A stretch of 64,000 bases of DNA from WHSW01 sp963821345 (GTDB taxonomy: Bacteria > Actinomycetota > Thermoleophilia > Solirubrobacterales > 70-9). The notes under the pieces were generated by a model that saw nothing but the letters and a program-made list of their open reading frames with translations, was not told the DNA's origin and made no database searches. The DNA is taken from the NCBI GenBank assembly GCA_963821345.1, contig CAWGDM010000003.1:248001-312000 (forward strand), written 5' to 3'. Of this stretch, positions 10,018 through 17,261 are shown one piece after another. Numbering within the stretch: position 1 is the stretch's first letter; each line of letters begins with the position of its first letter. The translations under genes and the position numbers were made by a program.

Positions 10018-10559
10018 AGCAGCTCGCCGAGGATCCGCGCCGTCGCACCCCAGATCAGGTGCTCGCCGATCAGATACGTTGGGGTGCGGATCGGGACCCC
10101 GCGGCGGACCAGGCGACGCATCGCGAAGCTCTCGCGCAGCTGCTCGACGCTGAACGCGAGCACGGTCGCGACCTCGTCCGGGTTCGGCTCGAACCCGCGC
10201 AGGTCGCCGATCAGGCCGACGAACGGGTGCACCTTGTAGCCGGTGATGAAGGTGCCGATCGGCGGCAGGGCGCCGAGCACGTCGACCTCGGCGCGGCCGA
10301 GGGCGATCTCCTCCTCCGCCTCGCGCAGCGCGGTCTCGAGCAGCGACTCGTCGGGATCGCGGCGCCCGCCCGGGAACGAGATCTCGCCGGCGTGGCGGCG
10401 TAGGTCGGCGCGGCGCTCGGTGAACACCAGGCCGGGATCGCCGGGATAGCCGAACAGCGGCACCAGCACCGCGGCCTCGGTGCTCCCGTGCGCCTGCAAC
10501 GCCTCGGCCTCCTCGGGCGATAGCAGCGCCGCGCGCAGGGCGTCGAGTGCGGTGCTCAG
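9996..10559 (-). CDS. Nudix hydrolase, CoA pyrophosphatase (NudL)-like
   Basis: The product is about 187 residues. A complete Nudix box lies at GGRRDPDESLLETALREAEEE, with the upstream SFPGG motif and the UPF0035-like arrangement of CoA/acyl-CoA diphosphatases. The upstream frame is open well into the SDR gene, so the start is inferred. A CTG at 10559 overlaps the SDR stop by two bases and has an AGGTGA-like ribosome-binding site; a GTG about 30 codons inside is the alternative. It is the last gene of the operon DUF1015 - ATR - OsmC - SDR - Nudix. Confidence 0.8.
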   Translation of the reverse strand: MSTALDALRAALLSPEEAEALQAHGSTEAAVLVPLFGYPGDPGLVFTERRADLRRHAGEISFPGGRRDPDESLLETALREAEEEIALGRAEVDVLGALPPIGTFITGYKVHPFVGLIGDLRGFEPNPDEVATVLAFSVEQLRESFAMRRLVRRGVPIRTPTYLIGEHLIWGATARILGELLQRLSRL

Positions 10560-11365
10560 ATGATCACCTGGACGGTTCCGCCGTCGACCGACCAGGCGGC
10601 GCCGGCGACGTAGGAGGCGCGCTCGGAGGCGAGGAAGGCGATCGCAGCGGCGACCTCGTCGCTGTCGGCGAGGCGGCCGATCGGCCGCTTGGAGCCGGCC
10701 GCCTCGAGCGCGGCCTCGCGGCTGCGATGGCCGCCGTGCTCCTTCGACTGGTCGAGCAGCCCGCCCGCGTCCATCCACAGCTCCGACTTCGCCGGCCCAG
10801 GGCAGACCGCGTTGACGAGCACGCCGCGGGAGGCGTAGCGGTCGGCGAACAGGCGCGAGAGCGAGAGCTCGGCAGCCTTCGCGACCGAGTACTCGGGCAT
10901 GCTCGCCGAAGGGCGCTTGGCGGCGGTCGAGGAGACGTTGACGATCCGCCCCCAGCCGCGTTCGGCCATCGGCGGGGCGGCGGCGCGCATCGCCCGCAGC
11001 GGCGCCATCACGTTCAGCTCCCAGGCCGCGTACCAGTCGGCCTCGGGGACGTCGTCGAGGTCGCGCCACCGCGCGGTGCCGGCGTTGTTGACCAGCACGT
11101 CGAGCTTGCCGAACGCCTCCTCGCCGGCGGTCAGGATCCGCTCGCCGGCGTCCTGCTCGATCACGTCGAGCGCCAGCTCGGCGATCCCGGCGTCGCCGGC
11201 GGCGGCCCCGCGGCACTCCGCCGCGGCCTCGGCGAGGTCGTCGGCGCCGCGGGCGATCAGCAGCACCGAGGCACCCTCGGCGACCAGCATCCGAGCCGTG
11301 GCGCGGCCGATCCCGCGGCTGGCGCCGGTGATCGCGCAGGCGCGGCCGCTCAGGCCCAGGTCCAC
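10556..11365 (-). CDS. Short-chain dehydrogenase/reductase
   Basis: This 269-residue classical SDR has the cofactor motif TGASRGIG near residue 14, the NNAG motif near 94 and a catalytic Ser (NVSS) followed by YSVAK, with the C-terminal PG motif (CPGPAK). The basic residue after TGAS and the VLLIAR strand suggest NADP(H) preference. It resembles 3-oxoacyl-ACP-reductase-like SDRs of unknown substrate. It begins 4 bp after the OsmC gene stop and overlaps the Nudix gene start, so all are probably one transcript. Confidence 0.87.
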   Translation of the reverse strand: MDLGLSGRACAITGASRGIGRATARMLVAEGASVLLIARGADDLAEAAAECRGAAAGDAGIAELALDVIEQDAGERILTAGEEAFGKLDVLVNNAGTARWRDLDDVPEADWYAAWELNVMAPLRAMRAAAPPMAERGWGRIVNVSSTAAKRPSASMPEYSVAKAAELSLSRLFADRYASRGVLVNAVCPGPAKSELWMDAGGLLDQSKEHGGHRSREAALEAAGSKRPIGRLADSDEVAAAIAFLASERASYVAGAAWSVDGGTVQVII

Positions 11366-11369
11366 CCGC

Positions 11370-11771
11370 TCACCCGCTCTCGATCCGGTCGTGGATCGCG
11401 ACCTCGCTCTCGCCCGAGAGGGCGCGGTGGACCGGGCACTTGCCGGCGATCACCAGCAGGCGGTCGCGCTGCTCGTCGTCGAGCGGCCCCGGGACCCGCA
11501 GGGTGAGGTTGATCTCCTCGAAGGTCGAGCCGCGCCCCTCGGTGACCTCGACCTCACACTCGACCGCGCCCAGCTCCCAGCCCTTGCGGATTGCGTACAT
11601 CTCGCAGGTGATCGCGGTACAGGCCGCGAGCCCGGCTGCGGCCACGCGGGTGGGGGAGGGACCGGCGTCGGTGCCGCCCGACTCGACCGGCTCGTCGATC
11701 ACGATCGTGTGGCCGCTGTCGGTCTCGACCTCGTGGCGAAAGCCGTCGCGGCGGCGGGCGACGACCCTCAC
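11370..11771 (-). CDS. OsmC family peroxide/thiol reductase-like protein
   Basis: This is 133 residues from a GTG start, the normal length for OsmC/YhfA-like proteins. The two redox cysteines are in the expected places: one in LAACTAITCEMYA near residue 51 and one in AGKCPVHR near residue 111. Family members reduce organic hydroperoxides with thiol cofactors. It sits 1 bp from the cobalamin adenosyltransferase stop. The operon mixes redox and cofactor functions, so the physiological substrate is not clear. Confidence 0.85.
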   Translation of the reverse strand: MRVVARRRDGFRHEVETDSGHTIVIDEPVESGGTDAGPSPTRVAAAGLAACTAITCEMYAIRKGWELGAVECEVEVTEGRGSTFEEINLTLRVPGPLDDEQRDRLLVIAGKCPVHRALSGESEVAIHDRIESG

Positions 11772-11772
11772 T

Positions 11773-12351
11773 TCAGGCCTTCGGCTCGTCGCGCTCGCGG
11801 CCCGCGAACAGCTCCGGGGCGTCGGCGTCGGCGAACCGCGCCATCGCGTAGGCGGCGTCCGAGGCCCGGTTGAGGAAGGCGAGCAGTTCGCGGCGCAGGA
11901 CGCCGTTGCCGCCGTCGAGGGCCGATACGCGGCGCTCGCCGCGGCGCAGGATCGCGCGGGCGAGGTCGAGGTTGGCCGACAGCTGGGTGCCGCCCGGGAT
12001 CACGAACTTCGGCGGCAGCTCCACCCGAGCCATGTAGCGGTCGATCAGCTCCTCGAGCTCGGCCGCCATCTCGGGCGTCACGCGGCTGACCCCGTCGACG
12101 AGGCGTTCGGAGGCCTCGGGCGCGGTCGCCAGCTCGGCGCCGGCGATGAACAGGTCGTCCTGCAGGCGAAGGATGTCGGCGGCGAGCTCGGCCTCGTCGG
12201 CCCCGCAGAGCGAGCGGGCGACGCCGAGCGCCGAGGCGGCCTCGTCGAGGGCGCCGTAGGCCTCGGTCCGGGGGTCGGACTTCGCCACCCGGCCGCCGTA
12301 CCAGAGCGAGGTGGTGCCGTCGTCGCCCTTCTTGGTGTAGATCCGGGTCAC
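11773..12351 (-). CDS. Cob(I)alamin adenosyltransferase, PduO type
   Basis: This 192-residue enzyme transfers the adenosyl group of ATP to cob(I)alamin to form coenzyme B12. The ATP-binding N-terminal motif IYTKKGDDGTTS (PduO type) is at residues 4-15, the ALDEAAS segment follows near 39, and the ILRRGERRV / FLNRASD helices are conserved. The frame runs far upstream through the antisense of DUF1015, so the GTG at 12351, just before the VTRIYTKKGD motif, is the sensible start. It implies an adenosylcobalamin-dependent enzyme elsewhere in the genome. Confidence 0.9.
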   Translation of the reverse strand: MTRIYTKKGDDGTTSLWYGGRVAKSDPRTEAYGALDEAASALGVARSLCGADEAELAADILRLQDDLFIAGAELATAPEASERLVDGVSRVTPEMAAELEELIDRYMARVELPPKFVIPGGTQLSANLDLARAILRRGERRVSALDGGNGVLRRELLAFLNRASDAAYAMARFADADAPELFAGRERDEPKA

Positions 12352-12368
12352 GTCAGCCCCGACGTTAG

Positions 12369-13622
12369 TTACTCCAGTGGGTTGAAGACCAGGCCGGTGA
12401 GCAGCTTGGGGAAGAAGTAGGTCGACTTCGGCGGCATCGTCTCGCCGGCGGCGGCGACCTCGCGCACCTGGTCGACGGGGGTCGGGCGCATCAGGAAGGC
12501 GGCGTGGGCGCCGTCGTCGAGCAAGGCGAGCGCCCGCTCGGCCGACGCCGTGTAACTGATCCCGCGCTTGGCCTCGATGTCGTCGGCGGTCATCCCGAGC
12601 GCGTCGCGCAGCAGCACCGACTCGAGGATCGCGGCGTCGAGGCGCCGAAAGGCGGGCGAGGCGTCGGGCATCGCGGCGTCGAGGACCGAGGGGTCCTTGA
12701 GCCGCAGGCGATAGCCCTTGCGGTGGTGGGCGTCGACGTAGCCGAAGACGCCGATCCCCTCCTCGCCGGCGGGATCGAGCTGGTCGAGCGGCACCTCGGT
12801 CGCCTCGAAGTTGGCGAGGAGCGCGTCGCGCAGGGCGCCCTGGGACCCGGGGTCGCCGAGGTTGGAGAGCAGGCGGTGATAGCCGAATACGGTCAGCCCG
12901 GGGTCGGCGAGCGAGACGAGCGCCATCAGCGTGTACCGGTGCGGCCCGTCGCCGCCGATCGCGTCGGCGTAGGTTCGCGCGGTCTCGTAGCGGTGGTGGC
13001 CGTCGGCGATCAGCAGTTCGGATTCGGCGAGCTCGGCGGCGACGGCGCGGTGGGCGTCGGCGTCGTCGATCCGCCAGATCCGGTGCACGGTGGCGTCGTC
13101 GTCGGTGACCTCGCCCCAGGGCTCGTCGCGGGTGTATCCCTCCAGGTGGCGCCAGGCGTCGCCCTCGTGCAGGGAGAAGATCGGCGAGAGGTTGTGGCGG
13201 GTCGCCTCGGTCAGCCGAAGGCGGTCCTGCTTGGGGCCCGGCTGGGTGCGTTCGTGGGGACGGACGAGGCCGGGCCCGTAGGGCGTCACCCGGACCCGGC
13301 AGAGCAGCCCGCGGCGCACGGCGCGCGCGCCGTCGGGCGCCTCGTACTCCTGGGTCAGCGCCCAGAGGGCCGGCTCGCGGTCGTGGCTGAGGATGCCCTG
13401 CAGCGTCCACTCCTCGAGCGTCTCGGCGGCGTGCTCGTACGGATCGCCGTCGGCGGGCGCGACCGGCAGGTCGATCTCGACGACGTTGAACGGGGAACGA
13501 GCGAGCAATTCGGTGCGGCGGTCGGCGTCGACCACGTCGTAGGGCGGGGCGACGACGTCGGCGAGCGAGGGGACGGCGGCGAGGTTGTAGTGGAGGGCGT
13601 TGAGCGGGCGGACCTCGGCCAT
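12369..13622 (-). CDS. DUF1015 domain-containing protein
   Basis: This 417-residue protein matches the DUF1015 family, with N-terminal APPYDVV near residue 27, RPHERT near 120, IADGHHRYETA near 200 and the C-terminal KSTYFFPKLLTGLV motif all present. Some family members have been linked to serine kinase activity, but the function here is not shown by sequence. The ATG at 13622 is preceded at a 10-nt distance by a TAGCCT box and no Shine-Dalgarno sequence, which suggests a leaderless message. It is the first gene of a five-gene minus-strand operon. Confidence 0.85.
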   Translation of the reverse strand: MAEVRPLNALHYNLAAVPSLADVVAPPYDVVDADRRTELLARSPFNVVEIDLPVAPADGDPYEHAAETLEEWTLQGILSHDREPALWALTQEYEAPDGARAVRRGLLCRVRVTPYGPGLVRPHERTQPGPKQDRLRLTEATRHNLSPIFSLHEGDAWRHLEGYTRDEPWGEVTDDDATVHRIWRIDDADAHRAVAAELAESELLIADGHHRYETARTYADAIGGDGPHRYTLMALVSLADPGLTVFGYHRLLSNLGDPGSQGALRDALLANFEATEVPLDQLDPAGEEGIGVFGYVDAHHRKGYRLRLKDPSVLDAAMPDASPAFRRLDAAILESVLLRDALGMTADDIEAKRGISYTASAERALALLDDGAHAAFLMRPTPVDQVREVAAAGETMPPKSTYFFPKLLTGLVFNPLE

Positions 13623-13794
13623 CGGGCGCGCAAGGCTACCCGACGCGGCGCGGGCCGCAGGCGGGTCCAAGTGGCAGATGCGTGCCTTTGCACTGCTCCG
13701 GTAGGGCAAAGCCCGCGACCGATTCGCGGCTTTCCACGGACTGCTGACGGCGCCCAACGCGGATGCCGGGCCGTGCTCATGCACGCTGCCGAGG

Positions 13795-13893
13795 CCCAGC
13801 GAGCACCTGGCGACCGAGGTCCGGCGGGTCAAGGACCTGGTCGCGCGCCTCGAGTCGGTCGCCGCCGTGGACGACCCGGTCGTCCTGGACTAG
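13795..13893 (+). pseudogene. Possible coding remnant ending in a short helix
   Basis: The 268-bp gap 13623-13889 holds no complete gene. On the plus strand a frame ending at TAG 13891-13893 gives a helical, charged stretch (EHLATEVRRVKDLVARLES) with regular heptads and a normal high-GC third-position pattern. No start codon or ribosome-binding site lies in a sensible place, so it looks like the tail of a lost gene. The family is unknown. Confidence 0.25.
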
Positions 13894-14237
13894 CCGTTCG
13901 CCTTCTCGCAGTTGTCGGCGACGATCTCGTCGATCGGCGTCTCCGGAGTCGAGCTCGCGGCGTCGATCGCGACGTTGACTTGGAAGTCGCCGCCGGCGGC
14001 GTCATCGACGCCCGCGCACGCCGGGGTGGCGTCGACGATCCCCTGAACGGCCTCGAGCTGATCGGGGATCGAGGCGGCGATGAATTCCGACGCGGTCATC
14101 CCGGTGTCTCCCTGCGCGCCGGAGGCACCCGACGCACCGGTCGTAGAGGTGCTGCTGTCGTCGCCGCCGCCGCACGCGGCGAAAATGAGGACGGTCGCGA
14201 GGGTGGCTGGGAGGGCGAGGCATCGCATCGCTGGCAC
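13890..14237 (-). CDS. Small secreted lipoprotein of unknown function
   Basis: This is up to 115 residues; the second Met (14228) gives a better signal peptide. A lipobox (FAACGG) places Cys near residue 22, followed by a Ser/Thr/Gly-rich linker typical of surface-exposed lipoproteins. The rest is a small acidic domain with two further cysteines that could form a disulfide. I recognise no family. It lies immediately downstream of tRNA-Pro on the same strand. Confidence 0.65.
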   Translation of the reverse strand: MPAMRCLALPATLATVLIFAACGGGDDSSTSTTGASGASGAQGDTGMTASEFIAASIPDQLEAVQGIVDATPACAGVDDAAGGDFQVNVAIDAASSTPETPIDEIVADNCEKANG

Positions 14238-14249
14238 TGGACCTCTGAG

Positions 14250-14325
14250 TCGGGGTGACTGGATTTGAACCAGCGAATCCTCCCGCCCCCAAAGCGGGCG
14301 CTCTACCAGGCTGAGCTACACCCCG
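14250..14325 (-). tRNA. tRNA-Pro (TGG)
   Basis: The minus strand folds into a full cloverleaf with 7-bp acceptor stem CGGGGTG/CACCCCG, D arm, anticodon stem GCCCGC/GCGGG around loop TTTGGGG (anticodon TGG), a T arm with GGTTCAAATCC, and discriminator A. CCA is not encoded. The upstream HTH/endonuclease-like gene ends inside it: that gene's TAG stop is formed by bases 8-10 of the tRNA. Confidence 0.95.
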
Positions 14326-14990
14326 GGGTAACGCGATTCTACCCAGGCCTCATGGACGCGATCGATCCATCCTTGGAGTCGGGCGCGGAGCTGCGTGTCG
14401 TGTGCGCGGACGGTCAGAACTCCCCAGCGGCATCGCCACTGGCGACCGCTCAACTGCCCGCTGTTGGACTTTCTCTGGTACGTGAAGAGCACCGGGTCTA
14501 CGTTGAGATAGCCGGACCAGAAGCGGATCAGGTACTCGGGGTCCTGGTCGGCGTGGTGTTGAAACTGGTACGTCACCTTGTTTACCGCGAATCGTCGGAT
14601 CCAGAAGTCGGCGAGGGCGACGACCCGCGGGTCGGAGTTCCCGAGTGAGACTGTGTTGCGGTTGCGTTTGTACCCCTCTCCGATGTACATACAGATGAAG
14701 TCGCGAAAGCCGGGCTCGGCATCCAAGAGCGCGAACTCATCGCGGCCTTGGCGGTACGCAAGTGCGCGGGCGGCTGCAGCGCGCTCGCGATTGGCGATTG
14801 CAGCTTGTTCGCGACCGCGGCGCCGGCCCACGGAGTCGCGGTGCTTGATCTCGGGGTCGGGCAGGTCCTCGATCCAGTACCACACCGTCGTCTTGTTGAG
14901 CGCGAGCCGTGCGGCGATCTCGTCGAGCGAGAGCTTCCGCTCGGTGCGGAGCCAGCGGGCCTTCTCGCGGAGGTATGGCGGGTGGGTCAT
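14316..14990 (-). CDS. HTH protein with LAGLIDADG/resolvase-like C-terminal domain
   Basis: This is 224 residues. Residues 8-45 form a helix-turn-helix (SLDEIAARLALNKTTVWYWI), followed by a basic, Arg/Ala-rich helix. The C-terminal part (about 90-224) has a FICMYIGEGYK motif and mixed alpha/beta spacing like LAGLIDADG-type homing endonuclease domains. I cannot confirm the catalytic residues. The frame ends inside tRNA-Pro. The ATG at 14990 has no Shine-Dalgarno sequence; a TATGTT box five bases upstream lies within a perfect LexA-type palindrome, suggesting leaderless, SOS-controlled expression. Confidence 0.65.
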   Translation of the reverse strand: MTHPPYLREKARWLRTERKLSLDEIAARLALNKTTVWYWIEDLPDPEIKHRDSVGRRRGREQAAIANRERAAAARALAYRQGRDEFALLDAEPGFRDFICMYIGEGYKRNRNTVSLGNSDPRVVALADFWIRRFAVNKVTYQFQHHADQDPEYLIRFWSGYLNVDPVLFTYQRKSNSGQLSGRQWRCRWGVLTVRAHDTQLRARLQGWIDRVHEAWVESRYPGV

Positions 14991-14993
14991 GGG

Positions 14994-15007
14994 CGAACAT
15001 ATGTTCG
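14994..15007. promoter_or_regulatory. LexA-type SOS box
   Basis: CGAACATATGTTCG is a perfect palindrome matching the Gram-positive/actinobacterial LexA consensus CGAAC-N4-GTTCG; the symmetry extends one base each side. It lies 3 bp before the ATG of the 14316-14990 gene and overlaps its likely -10 element (TATGTT), so LexA binding would block that promoter. The opposite gene starts 62 bp away and could also be affected. Confidence 0.75.
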
Positions 15008-15069
15008 CATAATGAGCGGACGGAATCGCGGGTAATGTGCTGATCGGGGAGACGACCTAGGAGGAAGCG

Positions 15070-15435
15070 ATGGACCTGAAGAAGCTCACCGACAAGGCCA
15101 AGGATCTGGTCGAGCAGCGCGGCGGCACCGAGAGCGTGAAGGAGGACGCCGAGGAGCTGAAGGACATCGCGAAGGGCTCGGGGAGCCTCACCGACAAGGC
15201 GAAGGCCGCGGTCGAGGCGATCAAGGACCCGGGCGACGACGACACGGCGCCGGCCGCCGCCTCAGCGCCAACGGCCGCCGAGGCTGCGCCGCCGGAGGCC
15301 GAGGACGCCGAGCGCGGCAAGCACGGCCAGGGGCAGGGACGCCATCGCGGCGGCGGAGGCCGCGGGCAGGGCCAGGGGCGCCATGGCGGTGGCGGCGGGC
15401 GCCATGGCGGCAGAGACGGGGACCCCGCGGTCTAA
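15070..15435 (+). CDS. Small antitoxin-like/unknown protein with Gly-His-Arg-rich tail
   Basis: This is 121 residues. The N-terminal 60 residues are helical, charged and repeated in pattern (LTDKAKDLVEQ ... LTDKAKAAVEAI), loosely like the Rv0909/MT0933 antitoxin or stress-type small helical proteins. The C-terminal 40 residues are low-complexity Gly/Gln/His/Arg (GKHGQGQGRHRGGGGRG). The ATG has a clear ribosome-binding site (AGGAGGAAGCG). No toxin gene is adjacent, so an antitoxin role is doubtful; binding of metal or nucleic acid by the tail is possible but unproven. Confidence 0.6.
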   Translation: MDLKKLTDKAKDLVEQRGGTESVKEDAEELKDIAKGSGSLTDKAKAAVEAIKDPGDDDTAPAAASAPTAAEAAPPEAEDAERGKHGQGQGRHRGGGGRGQGQGRHGGGGGRHGGRDGDPAV

Positions 15436-15445
15436 TCTGACCCTC

Positions 15446-15471
15446 GGCCCCCGTAGCTCAGCTGGATAAGC
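15446..15471 (+). other. 5' fragment of tRNA-Arg(TCT)
   Basis: The first 23 bases are identical to 16921-16943, that is the acceptor 5' strand and most of the D arm of the intact tRNA-Arg 1.5 kb downstream. After one skipped G a few more bases agree, then similarity is lost. No matching 3' acceptor strand follows, so it cannot be a tRNA. It marks one edge of a disturbed segment. Confidence 0.8.
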
Positions 15472-15503
15472 GGGAAAGCGGGCCACCTGGACCCGCTCTC
15501 CCG
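15471..15503. terminator. Strong hairpin after the tRNA-Arg fragment
   Basis: Two 12-base arms at 15471-15482 and 15492-15503 pair with one mismatch around a 9-base loop. It lies 35 bp after the stop of the 15070 gene and could end its transcript, but there is no T-run. It may instead be part of an old attachment site, because it directly abuts the tRNA fragment. Confidence 0.4.
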
Positions 15504-15550
15504 TGCGACGCGCTCACTGTCCGGTGTGAAAACCGCTCAATTGGGCTCAC

Positions 15551-15706
15551 TTAGGCTGAGTTAGGGCACTCGGGCGCATTCCGCGCCGAGAATCTCCGAG
15601 GACTTGCACAGACGAGCAGCGGCCCAAAGTCGCCATCTCGGATGGCGGCGAGATAGGCGGTGACGGTCAAGGACTCCCGCACGATCTCCACGTTCTCCTG
15701 CGACAT
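15551..15706 (-). pseudogene. Truncated SnoaL-like protein (N-terminal fragment)
   Basis: An ATG at 15706 opens a 51-residue frame beginning MSQENVEIVRESL, almost the same start as the intact SnoaL-like gene at 15710-16108. After about 30 residues it loses similarity and stops at 15551. Full family members have about 130 residues, so this copy has lost most of its fold. It follows the intact gene by 3 bp, just as that gene follows the next one, showing that three tandem copies once existed. Confidence 0.7.
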
Positions 15707-15739
15707 CGCCTACTCCGACAGCCCGGCGGCTTCGAGGGC
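15684..15739. repeat. Direct repeat at SnoaL-like gene junctions (second copy 16086-16141)
   Basis: The 56-bp segment recurs at 16086-16141 with one difference. Each copy spans the end of one SnoaL-like gene and the start of the next on the minus strand. It is the footprint of tandem duplication and would allow unequal crossover, which could explain the truncated third copy. Confidence 0.85.
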
Positions 15740-16108
15740 ATCCGCTGGCTCCGAGAAGAAGCGCATGTGGATGATCTTCCCCTCCCGCACCTTCGTAAGA
15801 ACACCAAGCGGGACGTTGAGGTCGACGCCGCTCGCCCGCCCGCGAGCCCGAAAGCGGCCGATGCCGACGACCTGCTCGCTCGCGCCTCGCGCCTCGTCGA
15901 TCTCGAACCGCACGTTGTCAAAGTCCTCCGCCACCTCGCGGATAAACCGCTCCAGCCCGTCATGACCCCCGTAGGCCTCGCCCTCCAACTGAGCGCGGAA
16001 GGGATAGAACTCCGCTTCCTCGTCGAACAGGGCCACCAAGGCTTCGCGGTCGCCGCGATTCCACGCTTCAGCGGCCGCGAGTGCGATCTCTACGTTCTCC
16101 TGCGACAT
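15710..16108 (-). CDS. SnoaL-like/NTF2-fold protein
   Basis: This 132-residue single-domain protein has the NTF2-like cone fold, with helix AAAEAWNRGDREALVALFDEEAEFYPF followed by the strand pattern ending VREGKIIHMRFFSEPADALEAAGL. The C-terminal 'R.Y.D.AEALEAAGL'-type motif is common in actinobacterial SnoaL-like proteins. These may be small isomerases/hydrolases or ligand-binding proteins, and the substrate is unknown. The central gene of a tandem set, it is separated by 3 bp from its upstream paralogue. Confidence 0.78.
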   Translation of the reverse strand: MSQENVEIALAAAEAWNRGDREALVALFDEEAEFYPFRAQLEGEAYGGHDGLERFIREVAEDFDNVRFEIDEARGASEQVVGIGRFRARGRASGVDLNVPLGVLTKVREGKIIHMRFFSEPADALEAAGLSE

Positions 16109-16111
16109 CGC

Positions 16112-16516
16112 CTACTCCGACAGCCCGGCGGCTTCGAGGGCTCTCTGCGGCTCGGGAAAGCTTTCAAGCGAGAGAAAGACGCCACCGTGAATCGTCCAGA
16201 GATGTCCCTGGGGGAACGCCAGGTCGACGTCGCCACCCCGGGGACGCATGTGAACGCTGACCAAGGCCACGACCCGATCTTCACCGTCGAAGAACTCCTT
16301 TGGCTTCCAGATCAGCCTGTCGAAAGGACCGCCGTACTCCTCGGCAAAAGCCACAACCTCTTCGCGACCCCGGCGAGTCCCGGCGTCAGGCGTCCGGCCC
16401 GGGTTCCTGTAAGTAAAAGCGAATTCGGGATCGGTGTGGCGAAACAACCCATCCCAGTCGCGGCGGTTGAACGCCTCGTACATGGCTCGCAAGCGCTCCA
16501 CGTTCTCCTCCGACAT
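16112..16516 (-). CDS. SnoaL-like/NTF2-fold protein
   Basis: This is 134 residues. It begins MSEENVERLRAMYEAFNRRDW and ends PQRALEAAGLSE, so it shares both termini with the 15710-16108 gene while the middle has diverged. It is the first gene of the tandem SnoaL-like array on the minus strand. The function is unknown beyond the NTF2-like fold. The region upstream (16517-16698) has no supported gene; a helical frame ending at 16698 there (YLAEQVCLLHVLRDIELQAI) may be another relic. Confidence 0.78.
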   Translation of the reverse strand: MSEENVERLRAMYEAFNRRDWDGLFRHTDPEFAFTYRNPGRTPDAGTRRGREEVVAFAEEYGGPFDRLIWKPKEFFDGEDRVVALVSVHMRPRGGDVDLAFPQGHLWTIHGGVFLSLESFPEPQRALEAAGLSE

Positions 16517-16698
16517 CGCCCGCGCAGTATCCCGTCACCGGCACGGATCGCAAGTGGAGCCAAATCAGGTGGGGTTGGTCGGACCCGCTCGTGCCCCTTG
16601 CTCTCGACCCCCGCGGGTTACCTCGCCGAGCAGGTCTGCCTCCTGCACGTCCTGCGCGACATCGAGCTCCAGGCGATCCACGAGGCGGTGGTGGCCTG

Positions 16699-16944
16699 AT
16701 GGCTCGCCCAGGAACAGGGCAGGTCGTTGTCCGCAAGAGGAAGCAGCGCGAGGAGGTCCTCGCGCCGCGTTTCTCGGCCCACGGCCACCTCGCGGCGTTC
16801 GACGAAGCCCTTGAATGGGCACTAATTGGCACTGGCGCTCCCTCAGCGCCTCTCGTGGCGGCTCAGGGGCCGAACCCTGCGGAGGCAGGAACCGCATCCC
16901 AATGCGGTAAACAGGACACTGGCCCCCGTAGCTCAGCTGGATAG
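16699..16944 (+). pseudogene. Site-specific integrase N-terminal relic
   Basis: The ATG at 16699 opens MARPGTGQVVVRKRK...LAPRFSAHG, which resembles the start of tyrosine integrases common in this lineage (a 'MARxGTGQVxxRxxK...ALRFxAYG' pattern, remembered rather than searched). After about 35 residues the similarity ends, and the frame runs on into tRNA-Arg, where the TAG of the D arm stops it at 16944. The catalytic domain is absent. Its place directly upstream of tRNA-Arg fits decay of an element once integrated at that tRNA. Confidence 0.45.
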
Positions 16945-16995
16945 AGCAGCTGCCTTCTAAGCAGCAGGCCGGAGGTTCGAGTCCTCCCGGGGGCG
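16922..16995 (+). tRNA. tRNA-Arg (TCT)
   Basis: The cloverleaf is complete: acceptor GCCCCCG/CGGGGGC, D arm TAGCTCAGCTGGATAGAGC, anticodon stem GCTGC/GCAGC around loop CTTCTAA (anticodon TCT), T arm with GGTTCGAGTCC, discriminator G. CCA is not encoded. A 5' fragment of the same gene lies at 15446. Confidence 0.95.
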
Positions 16996-17025
16996 TCGCA
17001 CGCCCGCTAGATTGACCCGAGCGCG

Positions 17026-17098
17026 GTGGACGTAGCTCAGTTGGTAGAGCTCCTGGTTGTGGTCCAGGCGGTCGTGGGTTCGAGTCCCATCGTCCACC
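17026..17098 (+). tRNA. tRNA-His (GTG)
   Basis: Acceptor GTGGACG/CGTCCAC, anticodon stem CCTGG/CCAGG around loop TTGTGGT (anticodon GTG) and T arm GGTTCGAGTCC form a normal cloverleaf. Discriminator C73 at 17098 can pair with G at 17025, the extra G-1 of histidine tRNAs. It lies 30 bp after tRNA-Arg and is probably co-transcribed. No gene is supported in 17099-17261. Confidence 0.95.
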
Positions 17099-17261
17099 CC
17101 TTAGCCCAAAGCCTCAAGCTGGGCCTCCACGGCACGATGAACGTTCCCGTGGACATGGTCGGCGCCGACGAGATCGATGACGCCGTATCCATTGGAGCGC
17201 GGGGACGAATCGGGCCCCAAAGCGCCCTCGAGTGGCGGGATCGCCCGTTATGTGGCTGGCC

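Noticed and set aside
15767..16699. Plus-strand open frame of about 310 codons opposite the SnoaL-like genes
   Set aside because: It is antisense to two recognisable SnoaL-like genes and has no start signal; only its last ~30 codons, outside those genes, might be a relic.
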